This document shows positions 1-10,470 of a stretch of DNA of 64,000 nt, one piece after another. Under the pieces are notes generated by a model, which was given only the letters and a program-made list of their open reading frames with translations, was not told where the DNA came from and ran no database searches. The stretch spans positions 2,964,501 to 3,028,500 of the forward strand of contig CP126205.1 of NCBI GenBank assembly GCA_030272155.1, given 5' to 3'. Each line of letters opens with the position of its first letter. The stretch's first letter is position 1. Made by a program: the position numbers and the translations under genes. This stretch comes from Tetradesmus obliquus (Eukaryota > Chlorophyta > Chlorophyceae > Sphaeropleales > Scenedesmaceae).

Positions 1-522
1 TAAACACCAACCCTGCTTGCCGCACCTGCGCATGCCCAGTACTATTGCTGCTGTGCCTGCCTGTTGCAGGCACTCCTCCAGGCCTGCCTTCCAATGAGCA
101 TTATACATAATGGCTCAACCCTAAACCCCTTGACGCTGGTCACATTTCTCGCACCTGCGTGTGCCCAGAACGATGGCTGCTGTGCCTGCCGGTTGCAGGT
201 ACTCCTCCAGGCCCACGCCAATGAAAACAACACCTAAACACCTCACTTCAACCTCTCAACCCTGTCTAAATTTCTCGCACCTACGCGTGCCCAGCACAAT
301 AGCTGCTTTGCCCGCTTGCTGCAGGTACTCCTCCAGGCCTGCCTTCCTGCCTGCAAGGTACTTATCACCTAAACATTCAACCATGAAACCTAAACACTAG
401 CCACACTATTCCCACCTGCGCGTGCCCAGAACGATGGCTGCTGTGCCTGCCTGCTGCAGGTACTCCTCCAAGCCTGCCTTGAAGTCTGGGTGTGTGAGGA
501 AGTGCGTGCTGAGGCCATACCT

Positions 523-558
<36 letters not shown>

Positions 559-1643
559 GCAGTGAAGGCTTGAGGTCAATTGACAACGACTTATAAGGTA
601 GGAGAGACGCGACAGCAGAAGGCAGGGTGGTAGCTTGGCAAGAAGTGTGCATGTAGATGTGAAAGGGAGAGGTGCAAGAGCTGGCATTCTGATTCCCAAG
701 CTGCTGGTCCCCTTGCTGCTGGTGCCTTTGCTGCTTTTGTGGTGTTGTGTGGTAACCATACTGCAGTGATCTTGTTAAACCCCGTTGTGAAGCTTTGTGG
801 TGCAGTGTGGCACTCACAGCGTGTCTGTGTCCAGCACAAACTGTACTGTTTGTTGTTCAGGGTCAGAGGTACCCTTGGGCTGACTGTACAACATCAAACA
901 CCAACAGCCTCGCTCACAGCGTGTCTGTGTCCAGCACAAACTGCAGGGTTCGTGGTTCAATACATAAGTGCCCTTGGGCTGCAGCCAGCTACAGTCGGCT
1001 GACTGTACAAGATATAACAGCCACAGCCTCACTCACAGCGTGTCTGTGTCCCGCACAAACTGCCGCACTTCAGCAAAGTCATCTGCGCGCTCAAAGTAGA
1101 AGGTTGCCAGGCCACCTAGCCCTGCAAGCGAGTGCATGCACAGCAGCAGCAGCAGCGTCATCGTGTGCACACACAGCATGACACAGGACACTAGCTAGAG
1201 TGTGAGACGGTGCCTGTGTCAAAGTGCAATGTTGCCAGGCCACCTAGCCTTGCAAGCAAGTGCACACACAGCATCAGACGCACACAACAGGAGACACACA
1301 GATGAATGATTGTCAGGCAGTGGCTATGCCAATCTGTATGCAGAGTCTGGTTCCAGCAGCTGCTTTGCTAGCCATGTACATAGGCTATATGACATAGGCA
1401 GTGTCCTGTTGTGTTCAACAGCACTGCAAGGCACTGCAATGCAGCTTGCTTGCTGTTCCTTTCTCTAGTTGGAAGGCTGTGACATGCGCCAACGTTTTCG
1501 CTCTTATTGCGCAGCCTGTACAATGTAGTAGTATACTCGCCAACAGAGGTTGTGTGCGGCTGCCATGCAACATGCTGGAGCTGGCAGCGTCAGCACTGGC
1601 ACCACCGCCTGACCCACCTAGGTCTCCCCTGGCTGCTTGTGCA

Positions 1644-1689
<46 letters not shown>

Positions 1690-1757
1690 CTACGCCGTTC
1701 GCCTGCTGACTATGTTGCTGTTGTACGCTTTGCAGCTCCTGCTGCATGACATGGTTG

Positions 1758-1816
<59 letters not shown>

Positions 1817-2217
1817 GTCTGGTTGGTTGGCAGGTGACAGGTCCAACTCTGGCCGCAAGGCCACCCTCATGAGGTGCAGCAGCACCGTGGAGTCCTTGCC
1901 GCCATTAAAACTTAACGATATGTCCGAGTGTCTGTGCGGAGGGAGTGTTGCAGTGCGTGGCATGCATGAGAAAATGTTGGTACCTCGAGATGAGTGCTGT
2001 ACAGCACTACTGCAACTCTGCTGCTGCTTGCTCAACCGGACACTGCTATGCTTTCTGCGGAACTGCAGGTATGCGCGCGGCCACTTCTTTCAACTTACTT
2101 GTATAGCTCAAGCGTGCGGTGCAGCATGTGCAGCGCTTTGTGAATCTTGCCTCGGAGCACAGGGTCATCGATGGCCCTAATGCTTGCTGCCACCTGCTCC
2201 ACTGGAACCAGCTGCAT
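1..2217 (-). CDS. FAD synthase / PAPS-reductase-like nucleotidyltransferase, 3' end off the window
   Basis: Spliced model complement(416..520, 1037..1121, 1618..1931, 2099..2217), 207 codons, continuing off the left edge. All three junctions are GT-AG and in phase. The start is the only in-frame ATG (2215-2217) after an upstream in-frame stop. Seen: an N-terminal helix, then the PP-loop motif SFNGGKDSTVLLHL that binds ATP; a polyGln-rich insert of about 60 residues; TFYFERADDFAEVRQFV; and FKAGLEEYLQ...AIVLGTRR. That order is typical of eukaryotic FAD synthases of the PAPS-reductase fold, which adenylate FMN to FAD. Substrate choice cannot be proved because the C-terminal part, with the usual WPxxRVxP region, is missing. 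Two CAG tracts (1,648-1,688 and 1,757-1,816 on the + strand) encode the polyGln. The introns carry copies of the exon edges. Family assignment is firm; the exact enzyme is likely but not certain. Confidence 0.8.
23..480 (-). repeat. Exon-edge tandem array: 3' end of FAD-synthase exon 4, four copies
   Basis: The exon end coding GLEEYLQQAG...GTRR and its donor CAG|GTG or CGTAG|GTG recurs with donors near 413 (the real exon), 278, 152 and 23. Spacing is 135, 126 and 129 bp. Every copy keeps a GT donor. The next exon lies off the window, so which donor is used cannot be told. Confidence 0.85.
809..1255 (-). repeat. Exon-edge copies around FAD-synthase exon 3
   Basis: The exon end coding QFV(R/L)DTDTL plus its GTGAG donor is present three times, at about 1,031-1,066 (real), 912-948 and 809-845. 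A copy of the 5' edge (LGGLAT region) lies at about 1,226-1,255. Both edges of one short exon have therefore been copied outward into the flanking introns. Confidence 0.85.
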
Positions 2218-3687
2218 CTTTCGATGAAGCAAGATACTTTAATAAACGATTTCTTCGCTTGTGGTCGCAACAAGATGCCCGTGTTCGTGCAACCTAGGCA
2301 GTAACTGCTGCGGGTACTGATGCTGCTGCCAGTCAGTGTTGCTGGAGTGCTACGGTGTAGGGCATACAAGCCTGATGCAACGATACAAGAAGTTCGGTCT
2401 CAACATGACAGGCAGGTTCACTGCAGTATAATCACAGTGCAAAGGCAGCTCAAGCAGCACTCATGGTTTCCAGAATTTCAAAAGGGCATACACCAACACC
2501 ATGTGTCGTGCAGGATACCTGAAAAGCTCATACTGTTACAATCTTGACCATTACTATTGCCACAAGTGCAGAGAGAGAAAAACCATGCCATAACACTGCA
2601 GACGTCACTGTTAGTGACGGTCAAAGTCGTCACAGGCCTGTTGCATCATGTGGCAACAGGCTCTGCCTGAGCCGCGCAACTCAACATTGTACCTTTGCTT
2701 ATGACAAGGACTGCTGCAGCCTCAGCCAGAAACTAACCCTGCTAAAAGTTTAATGTTTTAAAGCATGGAAACAAGTGCACACCTTGTGAATACAGGTACG
2801 CAGCATCTTGGTCTGCTGCCATGGATACAGCAGCAAGGATGATGCATGACATCGTGATGATCGTGCAGTCTTCATCATCACCATCATCAAGCCACCAGTC
2901 AAGCCCAAGCTGACCTGACTACAGCCGAATTCGCCCGGTGTAGCATTGTAGCACACCAGCGTTGCGCAACTTGTGACATACAAGCAGCCCCACCACGTGA
3001 TGCTGTACAGAGCCAGCAGATCTTGATCCCCACGGCATCTGCACAGCTAGTGTGCTGAAATCAATGCACAGAAACAAGGTTGGTGTACGTAGAAACGTAG
3101 ATGCAGTAATCAAGGAACAGAGATCACAGGCTGTGAGCACCCTGCAATCGATAAACACACTGAGAAATGACAAACTTCCCAGCTCCTGAACTTTGCAGAA
3201 CACTGGTGAATTCATAGCGTGCACCGTGTTGCAGCTGGTGCTCTGGGTCCTTCCAAACCAGTCGACTGCCAGCCCCAAGCTGCGGGGTACCCAGCACCAT
3301 CCCGCCACACCACCACCGCCAGCAGCAGCAGCAGCTGGTGCTGCGGCTCCTCAGTCTTCATGTAACCACCAACATGGCTGCGAACCCATCACCATCCAAG
3401 ACTCTGTCCATCACATCATCAAAGCCTCAAGCACACCGCAAAGATGCAGCTAGTGCTCTTGCTCCTCACACCCCATGTGACTGCAGCGCCCAGCTGAGAG
3501 CCCAGCACCATCCCAAACGCTATCCATCACTCCACCAAAGCCTCAAACACACTGCAGCAGCAGCAGCAGCTAGTGCTCCGGCTCCTCAGACCCCATGTGA
3601 CTGCCCGCTCCCAGCTGAGAGCCCAGCACCATCCCAAACGCTATCCATCACTCCACCCATGCCTCAAACACACTGCAGCAGCAGCAG
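2218..3687. other. Intergenic region between the FAD-synthase start and the permease 3' end
   Basis: No convincing gene. The right third (about 3,330-3,690) holds downstream copies of the permease stop-codon end. The chlorophyte-type poly(A) signal TGTAA appears on the minus strand at 2,536-2,540 and could serve the permease, about 1.1 kb after its stop. The remainder should contain the 5' UTR and promoter of the FAD-synthase-like gene; I see no clear core element. Confidence 0.4.
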
Positions 3688-3725
3688 CTAGTGCTCCGGC
3701 TCCTCAGACCCCATGTGACTGCCCG
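3330..3725 (-). repeat. Tandem copies of the permease stop-codon end
   Basis: The last ~35 bp of the permease reading frame ([11 protein letters not shown] and stop) recurs downstream at about 3,569, 3,455 and 3,330, with the real copy at 3,688. Spacing is 115-125 bp, and CAG runs separate the copies. The same kind of array occurs at splice edges elsewhere, so this process is not confined to introns. Confidence 0.8.
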
Positions 3726-3939
3726 CCCCCAGCTGTGACCCCAGCACCCTGCCGGGACTCCCAGTGTGGCTGCCAAACGTATTGATATACATGCTGAAGC
3801 TGCCCCTCTCATATGGAGTACCCCTGGACCCACTCGGCAAACTTCCCACTGGCACATTGCGGGAGCCAGATGAGTACCGCCCAGTAGCAACCCCATTGCT
3901 GCTGCCTTCGATCGCCACTGCTGCTGCTGCCGCCGATGA

Positions 3940-3975
<36 letters not shown>

Positions 3976-4289
3976 ATACTGCTGCCCATCTAGCACAGGA
4001 ATGTATGCTTCTAAGTCTTCCTCTGCTGCTGTTGCTTCTTTCGAAGCGCCAAACCCTCCAAACCCTAGGGTTTCTAGGAAGGTCCCGGTCAGGAGGTACA
4101 GCAAGATGGACATGACAAGTCCCGCGTAGATTCCGTTTGCGATTGAGAATGTAAAGGGCTGGATGACAATGGTCAAGAAGGCGGGAACAGCTGTCATCAT
4201 GCTGCTCCAATCGATGTGTGTTGACTCGCCCATCATCATCGCCCCCACAAGCACCAGGACTGGCGCAGTAGCAACTTGGGGGATGGCCT

Positions 4290-4326
<37 letters not shown>

Positions 4327-4658
4327 CAAGGTAGTAAGAGTGTGTTTGTGTGTTTACTCGCCCATCATCATGGCTCCGACAAGCACCAGCACTGGCGCAG
4401 TAGCAACTTGGGGGATGGCCTGCAGTAGCAGCAGCAGCAGCAGCAGCATCAGGGTAGTGAGAGTGTGTTTGTGTGTTGACTCGCCCATCATCACAGCTCC
4501 GACAAGCACGAGCACTGGCGCAGTAGCTACTTGAGGGGTGGCCTGCAGCAGCAGCAGCAGCAGCGGGGTGGTGAGAGTGTGTTTGTGTGTTGACTCCCCC
4601 ATCATCATCGCTCCGACAAGCACCAGGACTGGCGCAGTAGCAACTTGAGGAATGGCCT

Positions 4659-4722
<64 letters not shown>

Positions 4723-7700
4723 CAGGGTGGTGAGAGTGTGTTTGTGTGTGGACTGCCCCATCATCATGGCTCCGACAAGCACCAGCACCGGGGCAGTAGC
4801 AACTTGGGGGATGGCCTGCAGCAGCAGCAGCAGCAGCAGCAAGCGGCCGCCTGGTTTAGTGCACAATGTCACACAGATACTCGGGCTTGCAGGTGCACTT
4901 GCAAAGAGGGCGCGGCAACCAAGCAGATTGTCAAAAGCAGGCAGCAACAGCGCAGCCGTGTGCTGCTTGAGTAACAGCCAAGCACACAGCACAACGAAAG
5001 TTCATACTAAACCAAATTCACACTTGCAGAGCCCACCGGCAGGAATGGAGCCTGGAATATGATGCAGTCAAAACGTTCAAAATGCAAGCAAGATCAAAAT
5101 GTGGAACATTTGACAAGCGCCCACCTGCAGGAACGGAGCCAGGAACATGCTGCACAGGAAGCAGCCAGACACTGTGACCGCCACCAGGCCAGTGCGGCCC
5201 CCTTCCTTGATCCCCACAGCACTCTTGTTTGTTAATTGTGCAGTTCAGCCATCTTGCCAAACCCGCAGAAGCGTCGCCAAATCAAAGGAAGGCCAACTTA
5301 CAGCACAACCGCAGCTGCACAAGGGGCCAAAACTACGCATGCTAACATTAAGGCAGCCCACCTGCAGGAACGGAGCCAGGAACATGCTGCACAGGAAGCA
5401 GCCAGACACTGTTACTGCCACCAGGCCAGTGCGGCCCCCTTCGTTGATGGCCACTGCTGCACTATCACTTGCCAGTCTCACAGATGCAATCCAACCATCT
5501 AACCAAACCCTGGCAGCGCCGAAACAAGGAAAATGGCGAAACACACAGCACCACCGCAGCTGCCCAAGGCGCCAAAACTACGCATGCCAAAATTTAGGCA
5601 GCCCACCTGCAGGAAGGGAGCCAGGAACATGCTGCACAGGAAGCAGCCAGACACCGTGACCGCCACCAGGCCAGTGCGGCCGCCCTCCTTGATGCCCACC
5701 GCACTCTCAGCAGCAATGATGAGGGGCGTGGTGCCAGTAACTGCTCCGAGGGCTGTGCCGAGCGCTGCTGAAAGGTAGGTGACGATGGCACCAGGCACCT
5801 GGCCGTCCTTCACCAAACCTGCAGCAGCACGTTACAATTGAGTATTTGCAGCAAGTCAACAACTCAGTCAACATGACAAAGGGCCGCCACAGTGTAACGG
5901 TCAGAAGCATTGTGCATGCAGAACATGAGTGTGGGAGCAAGGATAGTGAGCGTCACAAATCAGTCTGTAACAACGCAACACTAGGAGTAATATTGAAACA
6001 GTCACGACTCACCTGCAAGGTTGCCCAGCCCAAACATAGCCCCTCCGATGTCAAAGATCATCACCAGGGAGTAGGCCAGCACTGCCGACCAGGCTGCAGG
6101 CTTTGGGGTTTTGAAAAGATCTGAAAAGTCCAGCTGGAAGATCTGGAGGTGAGGCAGCGCCAGGAACCTGCAGGGTGCAAGTTTGCAGCACAGACGTCAA
6201 ATTATTCTGCTGCAAACAGGAGCCCCATGTCTAACATCGCTGCATTTGTCAGAAGGCCATGTGTGCTGCAGAGCAGCACTGTCACAGTGTCAGCATGATG
6301 CTGCCATGAATGCACCCGTGAGCCCGTGAGGTACATCATTTGAAGCATAACGTCTGACAGACACAACTGCAGCACTCACTCGGTGGGCCAGGTGTGCTCC
6401 AGTGTGAAGTAGGCCAGGGCAGTGATCATGATGCCAATAATGATGCTGCCCTTCACGTTCCTGCAGCACGCAGCAGTGACGCAGCAGCACAAGTGAGCAC
6501 TGAGTTGTGGCTTGTTTTGGTTCAGCACGCTGTGGACGTGCATGCATGCGGGCATGCCAGAGCAACACAGCCGCCATTATAATGGCGGTGATTACTGCAG
6601 AAGCTGCGGCATGCATATTTAGCAACACAGGCGATGCTGCAGCTAGAAGGAGTGAACACCAGATCTTCGGCCTATGACTTTTTGTGATGCCTGCGGATTA
6701 CGTCCCCACGTCCCAGAGCTAAATGAACAATACGAACAGCTATGTTCAGTCCTCAAAGCAAGCAAAGAGCCAGTCAAACCAGTGAAAACAGTCACACCAC
6801 ACACCTGAAGTGCAGCGAGGCGTCAGGCCCCCATTGCCAGCACAGGCTCAAGGCCAAGTATGTCACCCATAGTGACCATCGTCTCTAAATCCCATTGCAA
6901 AACAAACCGCAACAATCTAGTCATTTTGGTCAAACACAGAGACCAACAGCTCCAGTCGAACCGCGCACCTGAAGTGCAGCGCGGCAATGACAGCCAGGCC
7001 CCCGATTGCCAGCACCGGCTCCAGGCCAAGTATATCGCCCATGGTGACCATCGTCTCCACTTCCGACCACTGTACAAATCAAACAAAGCATCGAAACAAG
7101 TCATACTAGCTAGTCAAACAATCCAAGCAACAGGCAGTCAAACCAGTCAATGCAGTCAAAGCACGCACCTGAAGTGCAGCGCAGCAATAACTGCCAGGCC
7201 CCCGATAGCCAGCACAGGCTCCAGGCCAAGTATGTCACCCATGGTGACCATCGTCTCCTTGTCAGGCACCACAATCTTGCTGGATTGCAGGCCGATGAAA
7301 GTGAGCAGCAGGCCCATTCCCACCACCTGCGAGGCAACAAGACAATTACGTGATTGACCAGCAAAGACAGCACCTTATTGGTTGCTTGGCGCCACAATAT
7401 TTCTAGATTGCAGGCCTATAAAGGTCAGCAGCAGGCCCATGCCAACAAATCGCGCGGCAGCATGCAGTTATGTTACTGGTTTCAAAGCAAGGCAATAACG
7501 CTGTTGGTGTTACAGCAAGGCACCGCCATGTGCCAATGTTGCCATGACCAGCATTTACCACCTCTGCTTTGGCATTTGCAGCGGCTTCTCGCTCACCGTT
7601 GCCAGTTTGATGTTGTCTGGCACCAAGCATACAAAGTGTGACACTACAAGGCGCTAGACAGTGTAATTGGAAAAAGTGTAACACCAGTGTGAATCCCACT

Positions 7701-7852
7701 CACCGTTGCCAGTTTGATGCTGTCTGGCACGATGAACAGGATGACGTTGAGCGCCCGCACCACAGCCAGCAGCGCCACCACGCCAGCAGCGACCAGGCAG
7801 CCTGCCAGCGCCTTTGACACGGGCACATCCATGCCCAAGACCTGCGGCATAA

Positions 7853-7885
<33 letters not shown>

Positions 7886-9755
7886 TGGTCAAGGCACGTG
7901 TCTACGGCCAACACCACGCAAGCAGCAACCAGGCAGCCTGCCAGGGCTTCGGAGACGGGCACATCCATGCCCAGCACCTATGGCACAAAACAGCAGCAGC
8001 AGATACAGTTGTGTACAGAGATGCTGATGGCAGCCTGTTGTTGCCTTGCTGATTGGCACGTCCACGCCCAGCACCTGCAAGCACCGCAACAGCAGCCGCA
8101 GATACAGTTGTGTACAGAGATGCTGATGGCAGCCTGCTGTTGCCTTGCTGATTGGCACGTCCACGCCCAGCACCTGCAAGCACCGCAACAGCAGCCGCAG
8201 ATACAGTTGCTTGCAGCTTGTGACGCGTCCATGCATAACACCATGCCAGCAGCGACCATGCAGCCTGCCAGCGCCTTGGCAATTTGATCCATGTTGCTGC
8301 GTCACCGAGCCGCCGTTTTGTTTGCTGGCCAGTGCTGCTGCAATTTTGTGCCATACTGTGGTCCAGCTGTGCTGCGCTGCTGCACCAACTGCCTGCAAGC
8401 CGACTTGAATTGCTGCATTATGCTGCATGCCCTGTGTTCCTTTTGCGCTGCTGGCTCAACTGGCTGGTGCACCAGGTAGGCATTGATGCTTGAGCTTGGT
8501 TACACAAGCGCAAGCTAATTCATATTTTCATAAAACAAAGAAATAACATATAAGTAACAAGTCCTGCGCACCTGGCTGAACACCAGGTATGCGTTGAGGC
8601 CCATGCCTGGCGACATACCCACTGGCAGGTTGGCTGTCAGCCCACACAGCAGCGAGGCCAGCGTGGATGACAGCGCGGTAGCCGTCACCACAGCCTTGAC
8701 AGGCAGGCCTGCGGCACAAAGGAGCGCATAAAAACAAACGGATCAGCGGTTCTGACAGAAGTGAGGCCAGCGTGGATGACAGCGCAGTAGCCGCCACCAC
8801 AGCCTTGACGGGCAGGCCTGCGGCACATGGGGAAATGCAGAGCAAGGCAGGAAATGTGATCATTACAACAGCAGCGAGGCCAGCGTGAATGACAGCGCTG
8901 TTGCTGTCACCACAGCCTTGCCGGGCAGGCCTGCGGCACAAAGGGCAAGACAGAGCAAGGCAGAAACAGCGGTGAAAGTAGCAGCAGAGCCAGCGTGATG
9001 AGAGAGCAGCAACCGCCTTCATTAGGAAGCCTGGCACACAAGGACGTGCAGAAGTGCAAGCGCAACATTGGAGTAACGCCAGGCAGGCAGCAGGCGACGG
9101 AGCAAGCGTAACGCAGGAGTTCTGACAAGGTGGTTGTACAGGGAGCAGAGGTTGCATAAGCCAAGCTTGGCCTGGGCCCGGCCATCACTGCAACTCACAG
9201 CAGCACTGCTGCTGCCATTGCTGCTGCGGGCAGTTGTAGCGGCTGAACAGGCCATGCTCAGCAGCTGCATACCAGAACCAGCATGGCTAGTGCGGTGCCT
9301 GTACTGAGCCAGACTTTGCCACAACGCAAAAGACACCACTGTGCAGCTGCTGCCCACCTGCTGCTCCCAGAATCTGAGGGTTGACCAGCAGAATGTAGCT
9401 CATGGTCAGGAATGTAGCTATGCCTGACTTGATCTCTGTGCCAATCGTGGAGCCGCGCTCTGTGATCTTGAAAAACCTAGTGCCCATCACGCAGCAAAGC
9501 AGAACAGCACGATTCACAAAAGCACAGGGAGGCTAATAATACACTATCACTCGAAGCACCACCGGATTTGAAGAGGGCTTTGCAACAGCTGCAGGCAAAG
9601 CCCTTCTGCAGTTTCCTGCTGTGCTGCTCAGCTGTGCTGTACAGCAAGGGGCTGTGCTCGAGCTGCAGGCACTGCGCCCCAATCCGTGCCACTGCGCTCC
9701 ACTGGATATCCGTTGATTCCAGTTCACACCTGTCTATCTCCACGGCTAGCCCCAT
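3688..9755 (-). CDS. AzgA/AZG-type purine (adenine-guanine-hypoxanthine) permease, 541 aa
   Basis: Spliced model complement(3688..4287, 5607..5818, 6013..6167, 6380..6460, 7169..7326, 7704..7841, 8572..8708, 9358..9476, 9730..9755): 1,626 nt, all eight introns GT-AG and phase-consistent, ATG to TAG. The product opens [19 protein letters not shown], the standard AzgA N-terminus. It then shows [31 protein letters not shown], the signature [20 protein letters not shown] (with the Glu that in this family lies in the substrate site), [15 protein letters not shown], and a final transmembrane block [18 protein letters not shown]. About a dozen hydrophobic segments are expected for this NCS2-related family of plasma-membrane proton symporters importing purines. 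The C-terminal ~100 residues (polyGln, Gly/Ser-rich) are not conserved in the family and are probably cytosolic. Purine import is inferred from family membership. Confidence 0.93.
4222..4842 (-). repeat. Five-copy array of permease exon 9 5' edge, each ending in a (CTG)n acceptor tract
   Basis: The exon start coding [21 protein letters not shown] is present at 4,222-4,287 (real exon) and again ending near 4,420, 4,541, 4,656 and 4,816. Each copy is preceded on the coding strand by (CTG)n-CAG, so each has its own acceptor. The longest triplet tract is 4,659-4,720. Units are 115-160 bp and vary mainly with tract length. The array gives a false 212-residue Leu-rich reading frame. Confidence 0.9.
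5031..5720 (-). repeat. Copies of permease exon 8 3' edge
   Basis: The exon end coding [18 protein letters not shown]...APFLQ with donor CAG|GTGGGC lies at 5,607 (real) and again from 5,356 and 5,119. A decayed short copy sits near 5,031. Spacing is 245, 237 and 88 bp. The copies retain reading phase and the donor, so use of an alternative donor would be possible in principle. Confidence 0.85.
6803..7460 (-). repeat. Copies of both edges of permease exon 5
   Basis: The 3' part of exon 5 ([16 protein letters not shown]...ALHFR and donor) is copied at about 6,967-7,065 and 6,803-6,900. A copy of the 5' part ([14 protein letters not shown]) lies at about 7,383-7,460, upstream of the real acceptor at 7,326. 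Copies differ by scattered substitutions and small deletions, indicating different ages. Confidence 0.8.
7590..8290 (-). repeat. Copies of both edges of permease exon 4
   Basis: The 3' edge (VPDSIKLAT and donor) is copied at about 7,590-7,625. The 5' edge ([19 protein letters not shown]) is copied at about 7,905-7,985, 8,050-8,085, 8,145-8,180 and, decayed, 8,230-8,290. Two of these form a nearly perfect ~95 bp tandem pair at 8,040-8,205. Confidence 0.8.
8630..9045 (-). repeat. Copies of permease exon 3 5' edge
   Basis: The exon start coding [21 protein letters not shown] with its CCGCAG acceptor lies at 8,708 (real). It recurs ending near 8,822 and 8,938, and more decayed near 9,030. Spacing is about 115 bp. 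The acceptor and phase survive in the two nearer copies. Confidence 0.8.
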
Positions 9756-10470
9756 CTTGGCTGTTCTTCGCAGGAATCACTCGGCCAGAGACGAGAGAAC
9801 AACCCTTGTGGTGGAGGCACTGATCAACAGCAACTTAGTCACTCATCAAGCAGTTTGCGAGCCTTCAACTGGCTGCAGAACATCCAGCGATGCTGCCACA
9901 CGGTATGTCATGGTTTGGCAGCAGACCACGTGACGATGTAACTTACCGCGGACGACGATGTCCGATGGAGGTTGAGCAGCGGAATGACCTTTAGTTTGAT
10001 CATGTTAAACGTAACAGCCTCCCTGTGGCAGGCCACCGTTTGCGTTAGTCGAACCCTGCCACTGCTGCTGCAAATGGGCACCATGGTGATGCTGACCGAG
10101 GCATATGCCAACAGCTCGTGCAATTATAGACAAAAAATTACTTGTACCAGCATCAACATGTACATTCTCCCGTGGAAACGATGGTAGCCATAGGTATACA
10201 GCATACACCTGCCAGGCCCGGGTGCCACCAGTGACTCAGTAACTCACCCGCCCACCCACCCACCCACATCGACTGCGCCATTGCCATTCACACTGCATAG
10301 CACCACAATCAGAGTCACAGCCATCCCCTCCTGCACCTCATCCCCACTCGCATGTCCTTCAGCCATTGCAATCTGCACGCTGAGCATGTACAGAGCATCA
10401 CAGCACAGGCGTCTCAACACCTGCACAACATCCGACATGTTGCACATGTACCAACGCTGCCGCGGCTGCC

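Noticed and set aside
4354..4992. 212-residue Leu-rich minus-strand reading frame with four repeats of [19 protein letters not shown]
   Set aside because: It is the intronic array of permease exon 9 edges linked by CTG tracts. The true exon is the innermost copy, which joins exon 8 in phase.
10244..10275. CCCACC repeat near 10,250 as a telomere-like or regulatory repeat
   Set aside because: Only a few short units, lying downstream of the CFAP stop, without further context.
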